A DNA stretch of 64,000 bases from Microcyclospora pomicola (Eukaryota > Ascomycota > Dothideomycetes > Capnodiales), in NCBI GenBank assembly GCA_002786065.1, contig NHNY01000005.1, positions 744,001 through 808,000 on the forward strand, read 5' to 3'. The notes beneath the pieces are model-generated. The model searched no databases. It saw only the letters and a list, made by a program, of their open reading frames with translations, and was not told the DNA's origin. Positions 1 to 9,015 of this stretch are shown here, in pieces. Position 1 is the first letter of the stretch. Each line of letters begins with the position of its first letter. Made by a program: the position numbers and the translations under genes.

Positions 1-147
1 AAACTTCCAGATATGGACCGAAGCGTCGAGGATCAGAGGGAGGAAATCATCGAGTTGGTGCAACGCAAAGCAGACCAGGAAGACATGATCAAACGGCTGT
101 CTGCAGCTGCGCAGACTATGAGAGATGAGCTCACGAGACCACGTTGA
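1..147 (+). CDS. 3' end of a coiled-coil protein (partial)
   Basis: Frame 1 is open from the window edge to a TGA at 145-147 and gives 48 residues rich in Glu, Gln, Asp, Arg and Lys with hydrophobic residues at heptad-like spacing (IIELV, MIKRL), so it looks like the end of a coiled coil. The start lies outside the window. It could be the last exon of a separate gene or an early exon of the gene that follows at 385. No function can be given from this fragment. Confidence 0.4.
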   Translation, partial: KLPDMDRSVEDQREEIIELVQRKADQEDMIKRLSAAAQTMRDELTRPR

Positions 148-384
148 GCGGAGATGTCGTTCTTGGTGTGACATGATTGCTGGATGTGTGCAACAAGTGG
201 GTCCATGCCTATCGCCGCAACGTAACAATATGGCCATTGGTCATGCATTGCACTTGAAGAAATGGGGTGAAATGGTACTGTTTGCAGACGATGTCTGTCG
301 CCCAAACGAGTGAAGCAATATTCACCATCAATCGACTTTTGGGTCTACGACATCAAACGCAAACAGTCAAGTTGTATATCATCC

Positions 385-1056
385 ATGACGATCAGTGTGC
401 GGCGCGACGACCTGGTGAAGTTCGTCAAAGCAGTGCTTGAATATAAAAGCTCCTCATTCGGCCACAGCGTCGCTATCTCTACAGCCCTCATCACACAACG
501 AACGGCATCGCACATCTTCAAGGTCTGTTCAACAACCATGTGTGAGCTTTACTTCGGCACTCCCACTGATCAGAAAGCTATCATACCATGCTACTTACGC
601 GAGCTGGACAAAGACATGCCCATTCTGCATCTCTGCGGCCTCCTCAAGGCTCGTGATCTGGACCCACGTTCCGAGGTCGATCGCATGAAGGCTGCCGTGA
701 CCAATCTGGGCTTTGCTGCGGACGAATTCCAGAAGGAAGTGCAAACACGGGCACCTGCCAGGATCATGGCACCTAGCGAGATGGAGACACAGTATATGCT
801 GCTGGCGAAATTGGAGCCGCTACAACGCTCGAGGCAGGCGATATTAGACAAATTGGATGCCCTTGCGGCTGACACTCAAATTTGCGTAGGTCGATCACGT
901 CACAACGGAGTAGCAAGCTGCGTGATCAGCTAATAATTTGTGTAGAGTGAGCCGGATCTGACAAAAGACGTTGCAGACCTGCAGAACGAAATGCTAACTG
1001 CTTGTGCTGGCATATCAATGGCCGCATGGCGCAGACCGGGCTATCGTACTCCTTGA
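385..1056 (+). CDS. Hypothetical protein, two exons
   Basis: I do not recognise this protein. The proposed model is join(385..885, 946..1056), 203 residues. The frame is also open upstream to about 310 but the first ATG is at 385 (MTISVRRDDL). The intron at 886-945 (60 bp, phase 0) has donor GTAGGT, a CTAAT branch-like site and acceptor TGTAG; removing it bypasses a stop at 931-933 and adds 36 residues. The C-terminal half is helical and charged (QKEVQTRAP, LEPLQRSRQAI, ADLQNEML), suggesting a coiled-coil part. No domain motif is visible. It could be the downstream part of the gene whose tail-like frame ends at 147. Confidence 0.45.
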
Positions 1057-1557
1057 ACATTCGAGCGGGCAGTATCGCCAGAATCTAGTCGCAAAGTGCT
1101 CTTCAGGATCTGAGAACGCTACCGACAGGACATTGAGCGCACATTCAAGTAGTAGTTTTATAGGCGTGTAGTCGGACAAATTGGTCTTGTTTCGAATGAT
1201 GATAAAATTTATGATATTTTCCGACCCAGATATTGCTTGCGTACTCGGAGAGCAGCGTTTGCCATCAGGGCGACGTTCTGCCCTCAGTGAGCGTGGGTTG
1301 GCACATGCTCTCTAGACTCCTCTCGTTTGCAGTCATGGCTGCGCGATGGATGCTCTTTGCGTAGTACAAGCTACGTCCTGATCATTGGGCCCCTTGTCTG
1401 CCTTCTCTCTGGTCGACGGGGAATCTGCTCGAGCTTTCTTGCACTGCGGCATATTGAGCCGTGCTATTCCCGAATCTCTGGCTCCGCGACCCAGATGCAA
1501 TTGCTGTGCTGGCAGAATGCTGTACTGTTCTCTATAACACATCATCCTCTTAGCTCA
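1057..1557. other. Intergenic, nothing recognised
   Basis: Only short frames without conserved-looking content are seen between the hypothetical gene and the 3' end of the bL31m gene. It presumably holds the two facing 3' ends. Confidence 0.5.
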
Positions 1558-2114
1558 TCACTTCTTTCCTTTGCCCTTCGCGACGCCCTTCGAGGAATAG
1601 ACTGTGGTCGGTAGCTTGTTTGTTTTTGCCGCCTCTGCGCCACTCGCAGCAATCAGATCCATAAGGGACTCGTCCGACTCCTGTGCTTGTTCTTGAGTAG
1701 TGTCCTCGTTCTTTGATTGAGTCTGTTCAGAAGCTCGTTAGCAAATGATATCCCGACAGCGGATGCATAGAAAGGCATCGCACTCACCTCCTCTCCCCCT
1801 TCCACCGCATCAGCATCGAAGCCTCTGCCAAACCGCTTGCGAAACCTCCGCAACCGTCCAGCCTCATCCTCCTCCACGTTCAGGAACTTCTGAGAACTTG
1901 GATTCCACAGCGGCGAGTTCTTTGTGTCTTTCGTACTTCGATATATCGGTTGCGGTGATGTGGTTCGGTGGAGGAATGTCGAGCCATCAGATAGGGTGAT
2001 TAGCTGGGTGAATGTGTATGGCCTCTTCGGTCGGCGAATGAGCGAAGCATTGCGGACTTGGTGGACACATTGGGTTGCGAAAACCGTAGGCCGAGCAGAG
2101 TTGAGTTGAAGCAT
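1558..2114 (-). CDS. Mitochondrial large-subunit ribosomal protein bL31m
   Basis: Model complement(join(1558..1722, 1788..2114)), 163 residues. The N-terminal part is basic and mitochondrial-targeting-like. It is followed by the bL31 core, with RRPKRPYTFTQLITLSDGS, then a strand-rich stretch to SPLWNPSSQKFLNVEEDEAGRL and the basic RFRKRFGRGFD block usual for fungal bL31m (yeast Mrpl36 family). The intron at 1723-1787 (65 bp, phase 0) has donor GTGAGT, branch GCTAAC and acceptor ACAG. Splicing replaces an unrelated read-through tail with ESLMDLIAASG and a Lys-rich end, which fits the family. Role: a structural protein of the mitoribosome large subunit, acting in the matrix. It is divergent from the flavin-reductase-like gene, with 262 bp between start codons. 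Confidence 0.88.
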
Positions 2115-2376
2115 GATTTAGTCCAGAGATGCGATATGCTTGATGAGATGCGCCAGTCGAGTGGTATCGGGAATAATATCAATCAGAGTGATGGTGTCTG
2201 CTCGCACTATTCCATTGCATTGCGGCGAAACGAGCAGACTCCCGAGGGGTGGGACTTCACGACAATGGATGAACCCTCAGCGTCTCGCAGCTTCCGCATC
2301 GACTCAAGCTAGGTATACTCTGGCGGGCCGTACATGAGCCTCACTACAGTGCCATCTCAAAGATCCCTCTCGAGAT

Positions 2377-4788
2377 ATGTCGCTTCACGTCTCGGCGGAG
2401 TGGAAATTCTACCATGCATTCTTCCGTTGGGCTACCGTAGGTGGACCTCACATGCATCGCAGCATCCGCGTGCCAAAAGCTCGATGTCCCCGACTGATAC
2501 CCGCAACACATCGACAATATGCACAGCTTAAGACCCCCGGGTCTCACGTCGATACGCAATGGCTGGCGGATCAGAAGGTCCGCAGTGTTGACGACTTACC
2601 TTTCAAATCTATCAAGATTAACGGCCAGGCCGTGCGATACAAAACGGATCATGATGTTGTGATCGAGATGGCCGTGCCCGAGAAGCGGGTGATGGAAATG
2701 CGAGAGGAGTTCGGCCAAGACCTATCAGGTCTACTGAGTGGCTTCGCTGGCTCGTCAATCGACCTTGGCCAAACTGTCATTGCAATGCAGAAATACAGAG
2801 GCGTGATTCGTTGTGTGATCATCACTGGGCCAATTCAGGAAGTTTCGTACCTTCGAGCAGTGTTCAGGGGAGAAGCAGGGGCAGGGAGTGACGAGGAGCC
2901 CAAGACACGCGTCAATCAGTTCTCGCAGATCACTGAGCATGACGGTAAGCAAGGCACATTTTACAAAATGGCAGTTCGAGATGATGCATGGGAGGAGGTT
3001 GGCGAGGAGACTATTAAGGTCTATAAGGAACACGAATCAGACAGTGGAACACCATACACGTTATCCGTCGGATCACCCTCCGAGCACCGGCTTCGCAACG
3101 GTGATGTAGAGCGACTTCGGGTCTTGGTACTTGGTGGTTGTCGCATGCAAGCGGTGCACCGAGTCAAGAAGCTCTTCGTAGCACACGAATTTCGCCCAAA
3201 GAGAACTGGTTCAGAGAATGAAAAGATCTTGACGTCAAGTACGCGTGTGGCAGAGGCTTCAGATGGCGCAGAGCCGCAACTTGAGCAGCCAAAAGTCTAT
3301 CAAGGAGGCAATTCAGACGTGCTTCACAGTGGAAAGCTTACAGAACAACGTATTGACACAGCAACATCGTCTGATGTTCACTCCGGTAGAAAGCATGCTC
3401 ACACCGTGCGGAACAGCCCAAGCGACCAAGCTGCCCAAAGTGCAAAGAGCGGGTTGGTTGTCCTCTCGACGTCTGCAGAACAAGCCTCGCCGCAGTCCGC
3501 AGTGAGCACTACAATGACTCCGCAGGTCGTCGACGAGTCTACCAGACCTTCTCGACTCGCCGAAGTTCTGCGGATAGCTCTGCGGCCCCTGACTTACCCC
3601 GTTGTTGTCATTACGACCAACAGCTCACAGGATCCGAGCATCAACCAACCCCGCGGAGTTGCTGTCTCGTCGTTTGCGACAGTCAGTCTTGCCCCCCCTA
3701 TGATAAGCTTCAACCTGAAATTACCATCAAGATCGTGGAGCGCCATGCAAGCGACGGGTGAGATCGCCGTGCACATTCCTACAGGCAGGCCCGACGGTGC
3801 TGCGGTTGCCGATGCCTTCACCAAGCCCTACGATGATCCTACAATGCCTTTCAGGACACTTCAAGATCGGAATCTGGTCAGGATAGACGATGCGCGACCC
3901 AACAACAGCGCTCCTCATCTGTGCAATGTCGGGACAGGACCCAACCTTATTTCTGCTGTAATTGACGCCAAGGTACTGGCCGAGAAATGCGTTGAGGTAG
4001 GAGATCACATCATTGTTGTCGCCGCAGTCACCGCCATCGACATCCCTGGTATCGACACCGAAATCACTGCACAGATTGAGAAGTTTGGCATGACAACTAG
4101 CGCACTGTGCTACGGAAAGGGCACTTACCGACAGGCTGGGAAAGTGATGTCCATAAGCCAAGAAAAGAAGCCGGCATCTACCATGGAAGGACATGTCGCC
4201 AGCAAGGAAGCCGCATTTTCGGCCTCCAGGCATCTGTCCAGGTTGAAACTCCCGAACAGCCCATTGCAAGTCTACCACGAAGATCACATTTCGACAGTCC
4301 AGGAGGAAGCTGCAGATCTCGAGCGGGAGTTTGTGGATGATGTGGCGTCGCTGGAAAGAGAAACCTTGAGCGATTCTGCCAGCGCTCGTGACGAATCAGG
4401 CGACGACGAGTTCTTTCGATTCGCTTCGCAGCGGCCGGATGTAGGGGAGGCCGAGAACATTGCACTGCACGCAACGAACGACTCTCAAGAATCGCACGTC
4501 GCACAACAGGTCCTACAGAGAGATCATGAAAACAAGGATGCAGCGGCAGAGAGGAGCGGGGATCCAGATGCTGCAGACGCTGCACTCCAGCAGAACGACG
4601 AAATCGGCACACTTGTCTCAGAAACGCTCGAGCCTCAGCAAGCTCAGCAGTCTCCCGCCCTGGACAATCAACATATCGCTCCGACTTCGACTGCTCCGTC
4701 GCCGAGTTTCTCCCGACGCAGGCAGGATACTTCAGGTGGCGGGGAGTGGGGCACCGGCGAAGGCGTATTGAGGACGAAGCGTCCATGA
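2377..4788 (+). CDS. Flavin reductase-like FMN-binding protein with long unknown N- and C-terminal regions
   Basis: An 803-residue intronless frame. Residues about 399-586 form a flavin-reductase-like split-barrel domain (PLTYPVVVITT, GVAVSSFATVSLAPPMISFN, then CVEVGDHIIVVAAV and a CYGKGTYRQAG end). This fold binds FMN and usually serves flavin reduction or NADPH-dependent oxidoreductase chemistry. Residues 1-60 are basic and could act as a mitochondrial presequence (inference). Residues 70-300 form a folded-looking region I cannot name (DLPFKSIKING, GVIRCVIITGPIQEV, RLRVLVLGGCRMQAVHRV). Residues 600-803 are acidic, Gln/Ser-rich and probably disordered. The family is usually nearer 200-350 residues, so this is long. 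It may be a true fusion, or two exons joined by an unrecognised intron; a GTAAGC inside the frame at about 2945 is a possible donor. Confidence 0.7.
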   Translation: MSLHVSAEWKFYHAFFRWATVGGPHMHRSIRVPKARCPRLIPATHRQYAQLKTPGSHVDTQWLADQKVRSVDDLPFKSIKINGQAVRYKTDHDVVIEMAVPEKRVMEMREEFGQDLSGLLSGFAGSSIDLGQTVIAMQKYRGVIRCVIITGPIQEVSYLRAVFRGEAGAGSDEEPKTRVNQFSQITEHDGKQGTFYKMAVRDDAWEEVGEETIKVYKEHESDSGTPYTLSVGSPSEHRLRNGDVERLRVLVLGGCRMQAVHRVKKLFVAHEFRPKRTGSENEKILTSSTRVAEASDGAEPQLEQPKVYQGGNSDVLHSGKLTEQRIDTATSSDVHSGRKHAHTVRNSPSDQAAQSAKSGLVVLSTSAEQASPQSAVSTTMTPQVVDESTRPSRLAEVLRIALRPLTYPVVVITTNSSQDPSINQPRGVAVSSFATVSLAPPMISFNLKLPSRSWSAMQATGEIAVHIPTGRPDGAAVADAFTKPYDDPTMPFRTLQDRNLVRIDDARPNNSAPHLCNVGTGPNLISAVIDAKVLAEKCVEVGDHIIVVAAVTAIDIPGIDTEITAQIEKFGMTTSALCYGKGTYRQAGKVMSISQEKKPASTMEGHVASKEAAFSASRHLSRLKLPNSPLQVYHEDHISTVQEEAADLEREFVDDVASLERETLSDSASARDESGDDEFFRFASQRPDVGEAENIALHATNDSQESHVAQQVLQRDHENKDAAAERSGDPDAADAALQQNDEIGTLVSETLEPQQAQQSPALDNQHIAPTSTAPSPSFSRRRQDTSGGGEWGTGEGVLRTKRP

Positions 4789-5444
4789 AGCGGTCCTCCT
4801 CTATGATGATCCAAAACTGTAGGTAGACAACCACGATAGCGCTGGTATAGATCGCGGCAAGTTCCCACGACCGTTGCGGCGAGACAGCACTTCGAGAATC
4901 CTCCGGTGCTTGACCGGGCCAAATTAGATTCACGAAGAGAACCGGCAGGTGCTGTCAGGGCAGACGTATGGGGACGCTTATAGCATGTCACGATCCATGT
5001 CGAGAACCCTCAGATGTAGCGAGCTAGAACCCTCCCAAACGATGCATCCATTGTAGCAGAACCCCAAGGCTAGGACATGAATAAACTAGGTCACTGCCAC
5101 ATGCCATCCTCGCTCCAATCCGCCTGTTCGGAGACAGTACAGATGAAAACATGGCGAAAACATCCCGTGATCTCCTGAAGAGGTGACAAGGAAGTTGTCA
5201 GGTGACTCATTCGTGTGCGGAACACCAAGTGTCGACGGAACGAGGAGTGGACAGACGAGGCAAAGGGCGGTGCTATGGGAGAAAGGCGCCAAAGTGCCTC
5301 ATGTGACGAGCTTTAGGAATACATTATGTAGGTAGGTAATACAGCAACTCCGTAACCCCGAAACGACCGTCCGCAATGCGAAGAAACCTAGAAGAGAACC
5401 GTTTTCTTGCGAGGATCCGTGCAATCTGCAACACGCGCAAAACT
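4789..5444. other. Convergent intergenic region
   Basis: It lies between the 3' ends of the flavin-reductase-like gene and LCB1. The minus-strand frames that overlap its left side run antisense to the upstream gene and show no family features. No other element is seen. Confidence 0.5.
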
Positions 5445-7118
5445 TCACGCAGCGCCAGCGACACCGCCTGCGGCGACCGCGCCCGTCGAGCCGGAGAGGG
5501 CGCTATGCAGCGCAGCACCGCTGTTGCCGCCGCCGCTGCTGCGCACGGCCCATTTGCGGCTCTTCATGACGGTCGTGACGGCGTGGCGGATGATGACGCC
5601 GGCCTTCTCGATCTCTTTCTTCGTCAGGCCGGTGGTGATGCAGACCTTCAGGGCGGGCTGGGGCTGCCATTCGCGCGCGAGGTCCTTGGGGCTGGCGCCG
5701 AGGGCGACGGGCATGCTTTTGAGGCGGGTGAGGAGGACGCCGTTGGCGAGACACTCGTCGACGCAGTCGCGCAGGATGGCTTCTTGGTCGAGGATCGAGA
5801 GGTGGCGGTCGGCGACCACTTGGGCTTTCAGCACGAGTAGCTGCACTGGGTTGTCGATGGACGAGGTGCAGATGACCCAGTCGGAGCGGGGGTCGAGCTG
5901 GGCGCGGATGGTGCGGACATGCTCGCGGAGTGTGGCGATGTGGGATGGCTGTTCTTGGAGTAGGGCGACGGTCTCACTGGCGGTGGTGGCGAGGAGAGCG
6001 GGGAGAGCGGCGGAGAAGGTGTATGCTGCTGCGGAGAGGCGTTGGTGTTCGACAATCTCAGCGGTACCAGCGCAGAATCCACCGCCAGAGGCGAGAGCGC
6101 CAGCCAAGCCACCAATCAGCAGATCAACATGCATTGGGTCGACATTCTGGTGCTCGGTCACACCACGACCGGTGCGGCCGAGAATACCATATGACCAAGT
6201 CTCATCGAGCATGAGGCGAAACTTGTACTTGCTCTTCAGCTCGACAATGCCAGGGAGATTGACCATGTCGCCGACGTTCTCAAACAGACCCTCCGTGACG
6301 ATAAATCGGCGAGTCAGAGGCTTCCCCAGTCCCTCCTTAACCACCCTCTTCAACACGCGCTCCAAATCCTCTATATCGTTATGCTCGTACCACCGCACCT
6401 GACTTCGTGAGATCTGCAGACCCTTTCGAATGGGGAAGTTGACCGCCTTATCCGCGACGATGATATCGCCTCGTTTGCTGAATGCCGGGATGACCGACGA
6501 GATGGTCGAGAAGCTCTGCGCGTAGATGATGCAGGCCGGCACCCCCAAATGCGCCGCGATGTCCGCCTCGCTCTTGACATGTACATCCTGCGTCCCGTAG
6601 AAGCCTGGCGGACTGCAGGGTCCCACGCCATATGTCCGAACCGTGTTGACGGCCTTGTTGGTCAACTCTGGGTTCGCCGCGAAGTTGTAATGGTTGTAGC
6701 TCCCCAAGTTCATGACCGTCCGGCCAGAGCCCGCGAGTTTCGCCTTGGGTCCCGCAGGGCCCACGATGACAGGGCGCTTCTCGTTGTCCGCGCGCTCAAA
6801 CTCGCTTTCCAGCGCGGCGAGGGGCTCGGGGGTCCAGTCGTCGACCAGCTCGTCGATCTCATCTTCAGTCAACGGCACATTCTTGCCCTTCTTGGTGCTG
6901 TACGTCGGGGCCAGCAGGTAGCGGACGGCGAAGATGACGAGGAACAGCTCGACGGCGGAGCGAACGGGGTCGTTCTGGTAGGAGGAGCGGATGTACCGGA
7001 CCAGGATCGCGGAGCCGGGGATCTTCTGGAGGGAGTTGATGGTCGTGTCGACGAAGTGGAGGGCGCTGGCGGGCAGTTCGCCCGACTGGAAATGCGCGAG
7101 CATCGAGGTGGAATTCAT
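5445..7118 (-). CDS. LCB1: Serine palmitoyltransferase subunit 1 (LCB1)
   Basis: 557 residues, no intron. With LCB2 this subunit forms the ER-membrane enzyme that condenses L-serine and palmitoyl-CoA to 3-ketosphinganine, the first step of sphingolipid synthesis. An N-terminal membrane segment lies near residues 56-71 (VELFLVIFAVRYLLAP). The alpha-oxoamine synthase fold follows, with the block MNLGSYNHYNFA and GVGPCSPPGFYGTQDVH; the Cys near residue 168 corresponds to the conserved position mutated in human SPTLC1 disease. As expected for LCB1, the stretch where LCB2 carries its PLP lysine has none (DLLIGGLAGALASGGGFCAG). The length matches fungal LCB1. The C-terminal 30 residues are a Gly/Ala/Ser-rich tail. 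The start ATG at 7116-7118 is the first in frame. Confidence 0.95.
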   Translation of the reverse strand: MNSTSMLAHFQSGELPASALHFVDTTINSLQKIPGSAILVRYIRSSYQNDPVRSAVELFLVIFAVRYLLAPTYSTKKGKNVPLTEDEIDELVDDWTPEPLAALESEFERADNEKRPVIVGPAGPKAKLAGSGRTVMNLGSYNHYNFAANPELTNKAVNTVRTYGVGPCSPPGFYGTQDVHVKSEADIAAHLGVPACIIYAQSFSTISSVIPAFSKRGDIIVADKAVNFPIRKGLQISRSQVRWYEHNDIEDLERVLKRVVKEGLGKPLTRRFIVTEGLFENVGDMVNLPGIVELKSKYKFRLMLDETWSYGILGRTGRGVTEHQNVDPMHVDLLIGGLAGALASGGGFCAGTAEIVEHQRLSAAAYTFSAALPALLATTASETVALLQEQPSHIATLREHVRTIRAQLDPRSDWVICTSSIDNPVQLLVLKAQVVADRHLSILDQEAILRDCVDECLANGVLLTRLKSMPVALGASPKDLAREWQPQPALKVCITTGLTKKEIEKAGVIIRHAVTTVMKSRKWAVRSSGGGNSGAALHSALSGSTGAVAAGGVAGAA

Positions 7119-7815
7119 GGTGGGTGGGCCTGTCGAAGAATCGGGATCATGCCTGGAGGGTTTCGGCGCAACATCACAATTGTACAGTCAGGAAGTTCGA
7201 AGGAGTAGTCATCATCCCATGCAGCACTAGTCCCTGCATGGGACCTCCAACTCCCGGCCCAATGCAGAAACACTTCCGCTTTAGCGTGATTGATCCGTCG
7301 CGTCTCTCATGACGGGATAGAAACGAGCATGGGCCGCGATGTGGCTCTGTAGGGAGATGAAAATATGTTTTGCTGGATCAGAACAACTATCTACAGTAAC
7401 TGCTACAATTTGACTTGGACAAAACATATGAAAGAACCATACTGTGTCGAAAATTCTGTCCGATCCTTGGAAAAGTGTGATCGGCAGGACGCGTCAAAGC
7501 GCGTTTCTTGGCGTAGTAGGCCACGCCCGCCCATTTCCTTCAGCTCAGCCTTGCAAAAAAAGGGTATCCATATGGTGTGATCAGACTCCACAACGCCGCT
7601 TCATACGATCCAGGTGATAGAGTAAGCAAAGAAGCTTTGTAGCGTGGAGCTGTGCGAGCCGACTCGTGTCGACTGTAAGGAAGGAGGTGCTTTGCGCGAA
7701 TCTCGCAAATGCCTGAGGAAATTAATCATGATCTCGTAAACGCCGTGAAAAGCCGTGTGGAAGTGAAAGTGTTGGGGACAGCAAGACGCATCGCGATGTG
7801 AGGTCCTGCAACACA
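7119..7815. other. Intergenic region upstream of LCB1
   Basis: This holds the LCB1 promoter and the 3' side of the next minus-strand gene. No gene-like frame or repeat was recognised. Confidence 0.45.
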
Positions 7816-9015
7816 TCACGGTCTGAGTTCGCCACCTAGCTCCATACCTAGACCATCTGTGCGACTGCTGCGTGTGGTCATAGGGCTGCTCGAGATTGGT
7901 GGGGCGAGCGTGTCGAAGTTGAGCCTTCGTCTGGCCTCGCGGGTGGCAGCAGGAGTCCTCCCGGCGGTAGGAGTGCGTGTCCAATGCCCTTGGGCCGGAC
8001 TCGGAGTGACGTTGACGAAGTCTGCGAAGTTGAAATTGTTGCCGGGCGTATTTGGGGCAAAGCCGAGCAGTCCAGCACCGCTCGTACCGGGGGTCATGTG
8101 TGAGGACGGGAGAGGCGTGGACTTGCACGGTGGTGTCGTAGGCGGTTGTAGGATCGTCTTCGAGCGAGTGTTGTGACTGGGCGGTGGAGAGTTGTGGAGG
8201 AACATGAGGAGGTCGGCCCCTTCCTCGCCGTTTTTGGGTGTGCGTGACCACGAGACCGTCAATGCTTTGCGCATCTGGCGGTCCGGGGGAGGCGTGCGAG
8301 GTGGTGAGGATGTGATGCGGGTGGATGCATTGATGCTGAAGCTATGGACGGGCAAGTCGGTGTCATCGTCCTCGCTGTGGATCGGGGAAGGCGGGCTGTC
8401 GGGAATGGTCGAGGTCTCAGAAATAAAAGAGAGATGCGAGATGTTGTGGGAAGGGAAGCGCGCATGCTTCGCATGGTTGATAGGCGATGACTCTGGGAGG
8501 CTGTGATGTTTCTTCCATGATGCCTTTCGTGCGGGCGGTAGTCTTTGTCGTCGACCAGTGACTGCGCCTGACGATGCAAAGCGGTGCATGTCAGGACGCA
8601 GGCGTTTGTTGCCTCTTATGCTACCCGGCCGAGAGAAGTCATCGGACAGCATGGGAGCCGTCAGCGGGGACGACTCGAGTCCGCAGCTCGACTGGAGCCG
8701 GCTGGAAGTGGTCGACGCCGTGTCCGATATGGTGTCATTGCTGCTGGCCGGTCTCTTCCTTCGCAAGCGCTCTTCAATCTGGGGTTCGATGGCGTCCAAG
8801 CTCATGTTCTCCCACCCATTTTGAATCTTGACATTGGCGAGGGCAAGTCGATCTTGCAGGGCACGAGTGATCTGCGACCAAAGAAGATTAGCAAACGCAT
8901 CGAGGAGGGCATGATGATCGATGGGCAGTGTGGAGCATACCTTGGAGACATGGACTCTCCGCATCACCTTGGTGGCCACCTCGTTGGGAGGCTCGAGGTG
9001 GTAGGTTGCAGCCAT
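7816..9015 (-). CDS. Ser/Pro-rich nuclear protein, possibly Whi5/Nrm1-like G1/S regulator
   Basis: Model complement(join(7816..8871, 8941..9015)), 376 residues. The intron at 8872-8940 (69 bp, phase 0) has donor GTATGC, branch GCTAAT and acceptor TCGCAG. It has no stop, so the unspliced frame reads 399 residues. After splicing, a short helical module near residues 26-60 (ITRALQDRLALANVKIQNGW then IEPQIEERLRRKR) resembles the small helical motif of Whi5/Nrm1-type repressors; this is recollection, not a search. The rest is Ser/Pro/Thr-rich with many SP and TP sites that could be CDK targets, a basic Lys/Arg cluster, and two conserved-looking patches: GADLLMFLHNSPPPS and FNFADFVNVTPSP. It is probably a disordered nuclear regulatory protein. 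The family name is a hypothesis; the gene itself is well supported. Confidence 0.65.
   Translation of the reverse strand: MAATYHLEPPNEVATKVMRRVHVSKVCSTLPIDHHALLDAFANLLWSQITRALQDRLALANVKIQNGWENMSLDAIEPQIEERLRRKRPASSNDTISDTASTTSSRLQSSCGLESSPLTAPMLSDDFSRPGSIRGNKRLRPDMHRFASSGAVTGRRQRLPPARKASWKKHHSLPESSPINHAKHARFPSHNISHLSFISETSTIPDSPPSPIHSEDDDTDLPVHSFSINASTRITSSPPRTPPPDRQMRKALTVSWSRTPKNGEEGADLLMFLHNSPPPSHNTRSKTILQPPTTPPCKSTPLPSSHMTPGTSGAGLLGFAPNTPGNNFNFADFVNVTPSPAQGHWTRTPTAGRTPAATREARRRLNFDTLAPPISSSPMTTRSSRTDGLGMELGGELRP

Noticed and set aside
4178-4933. 251-codon minus-strand frame
   Set aside because: It is antisense to the disordered tail of the flavin-reductase-like protein and shows no ordered or family-like content.
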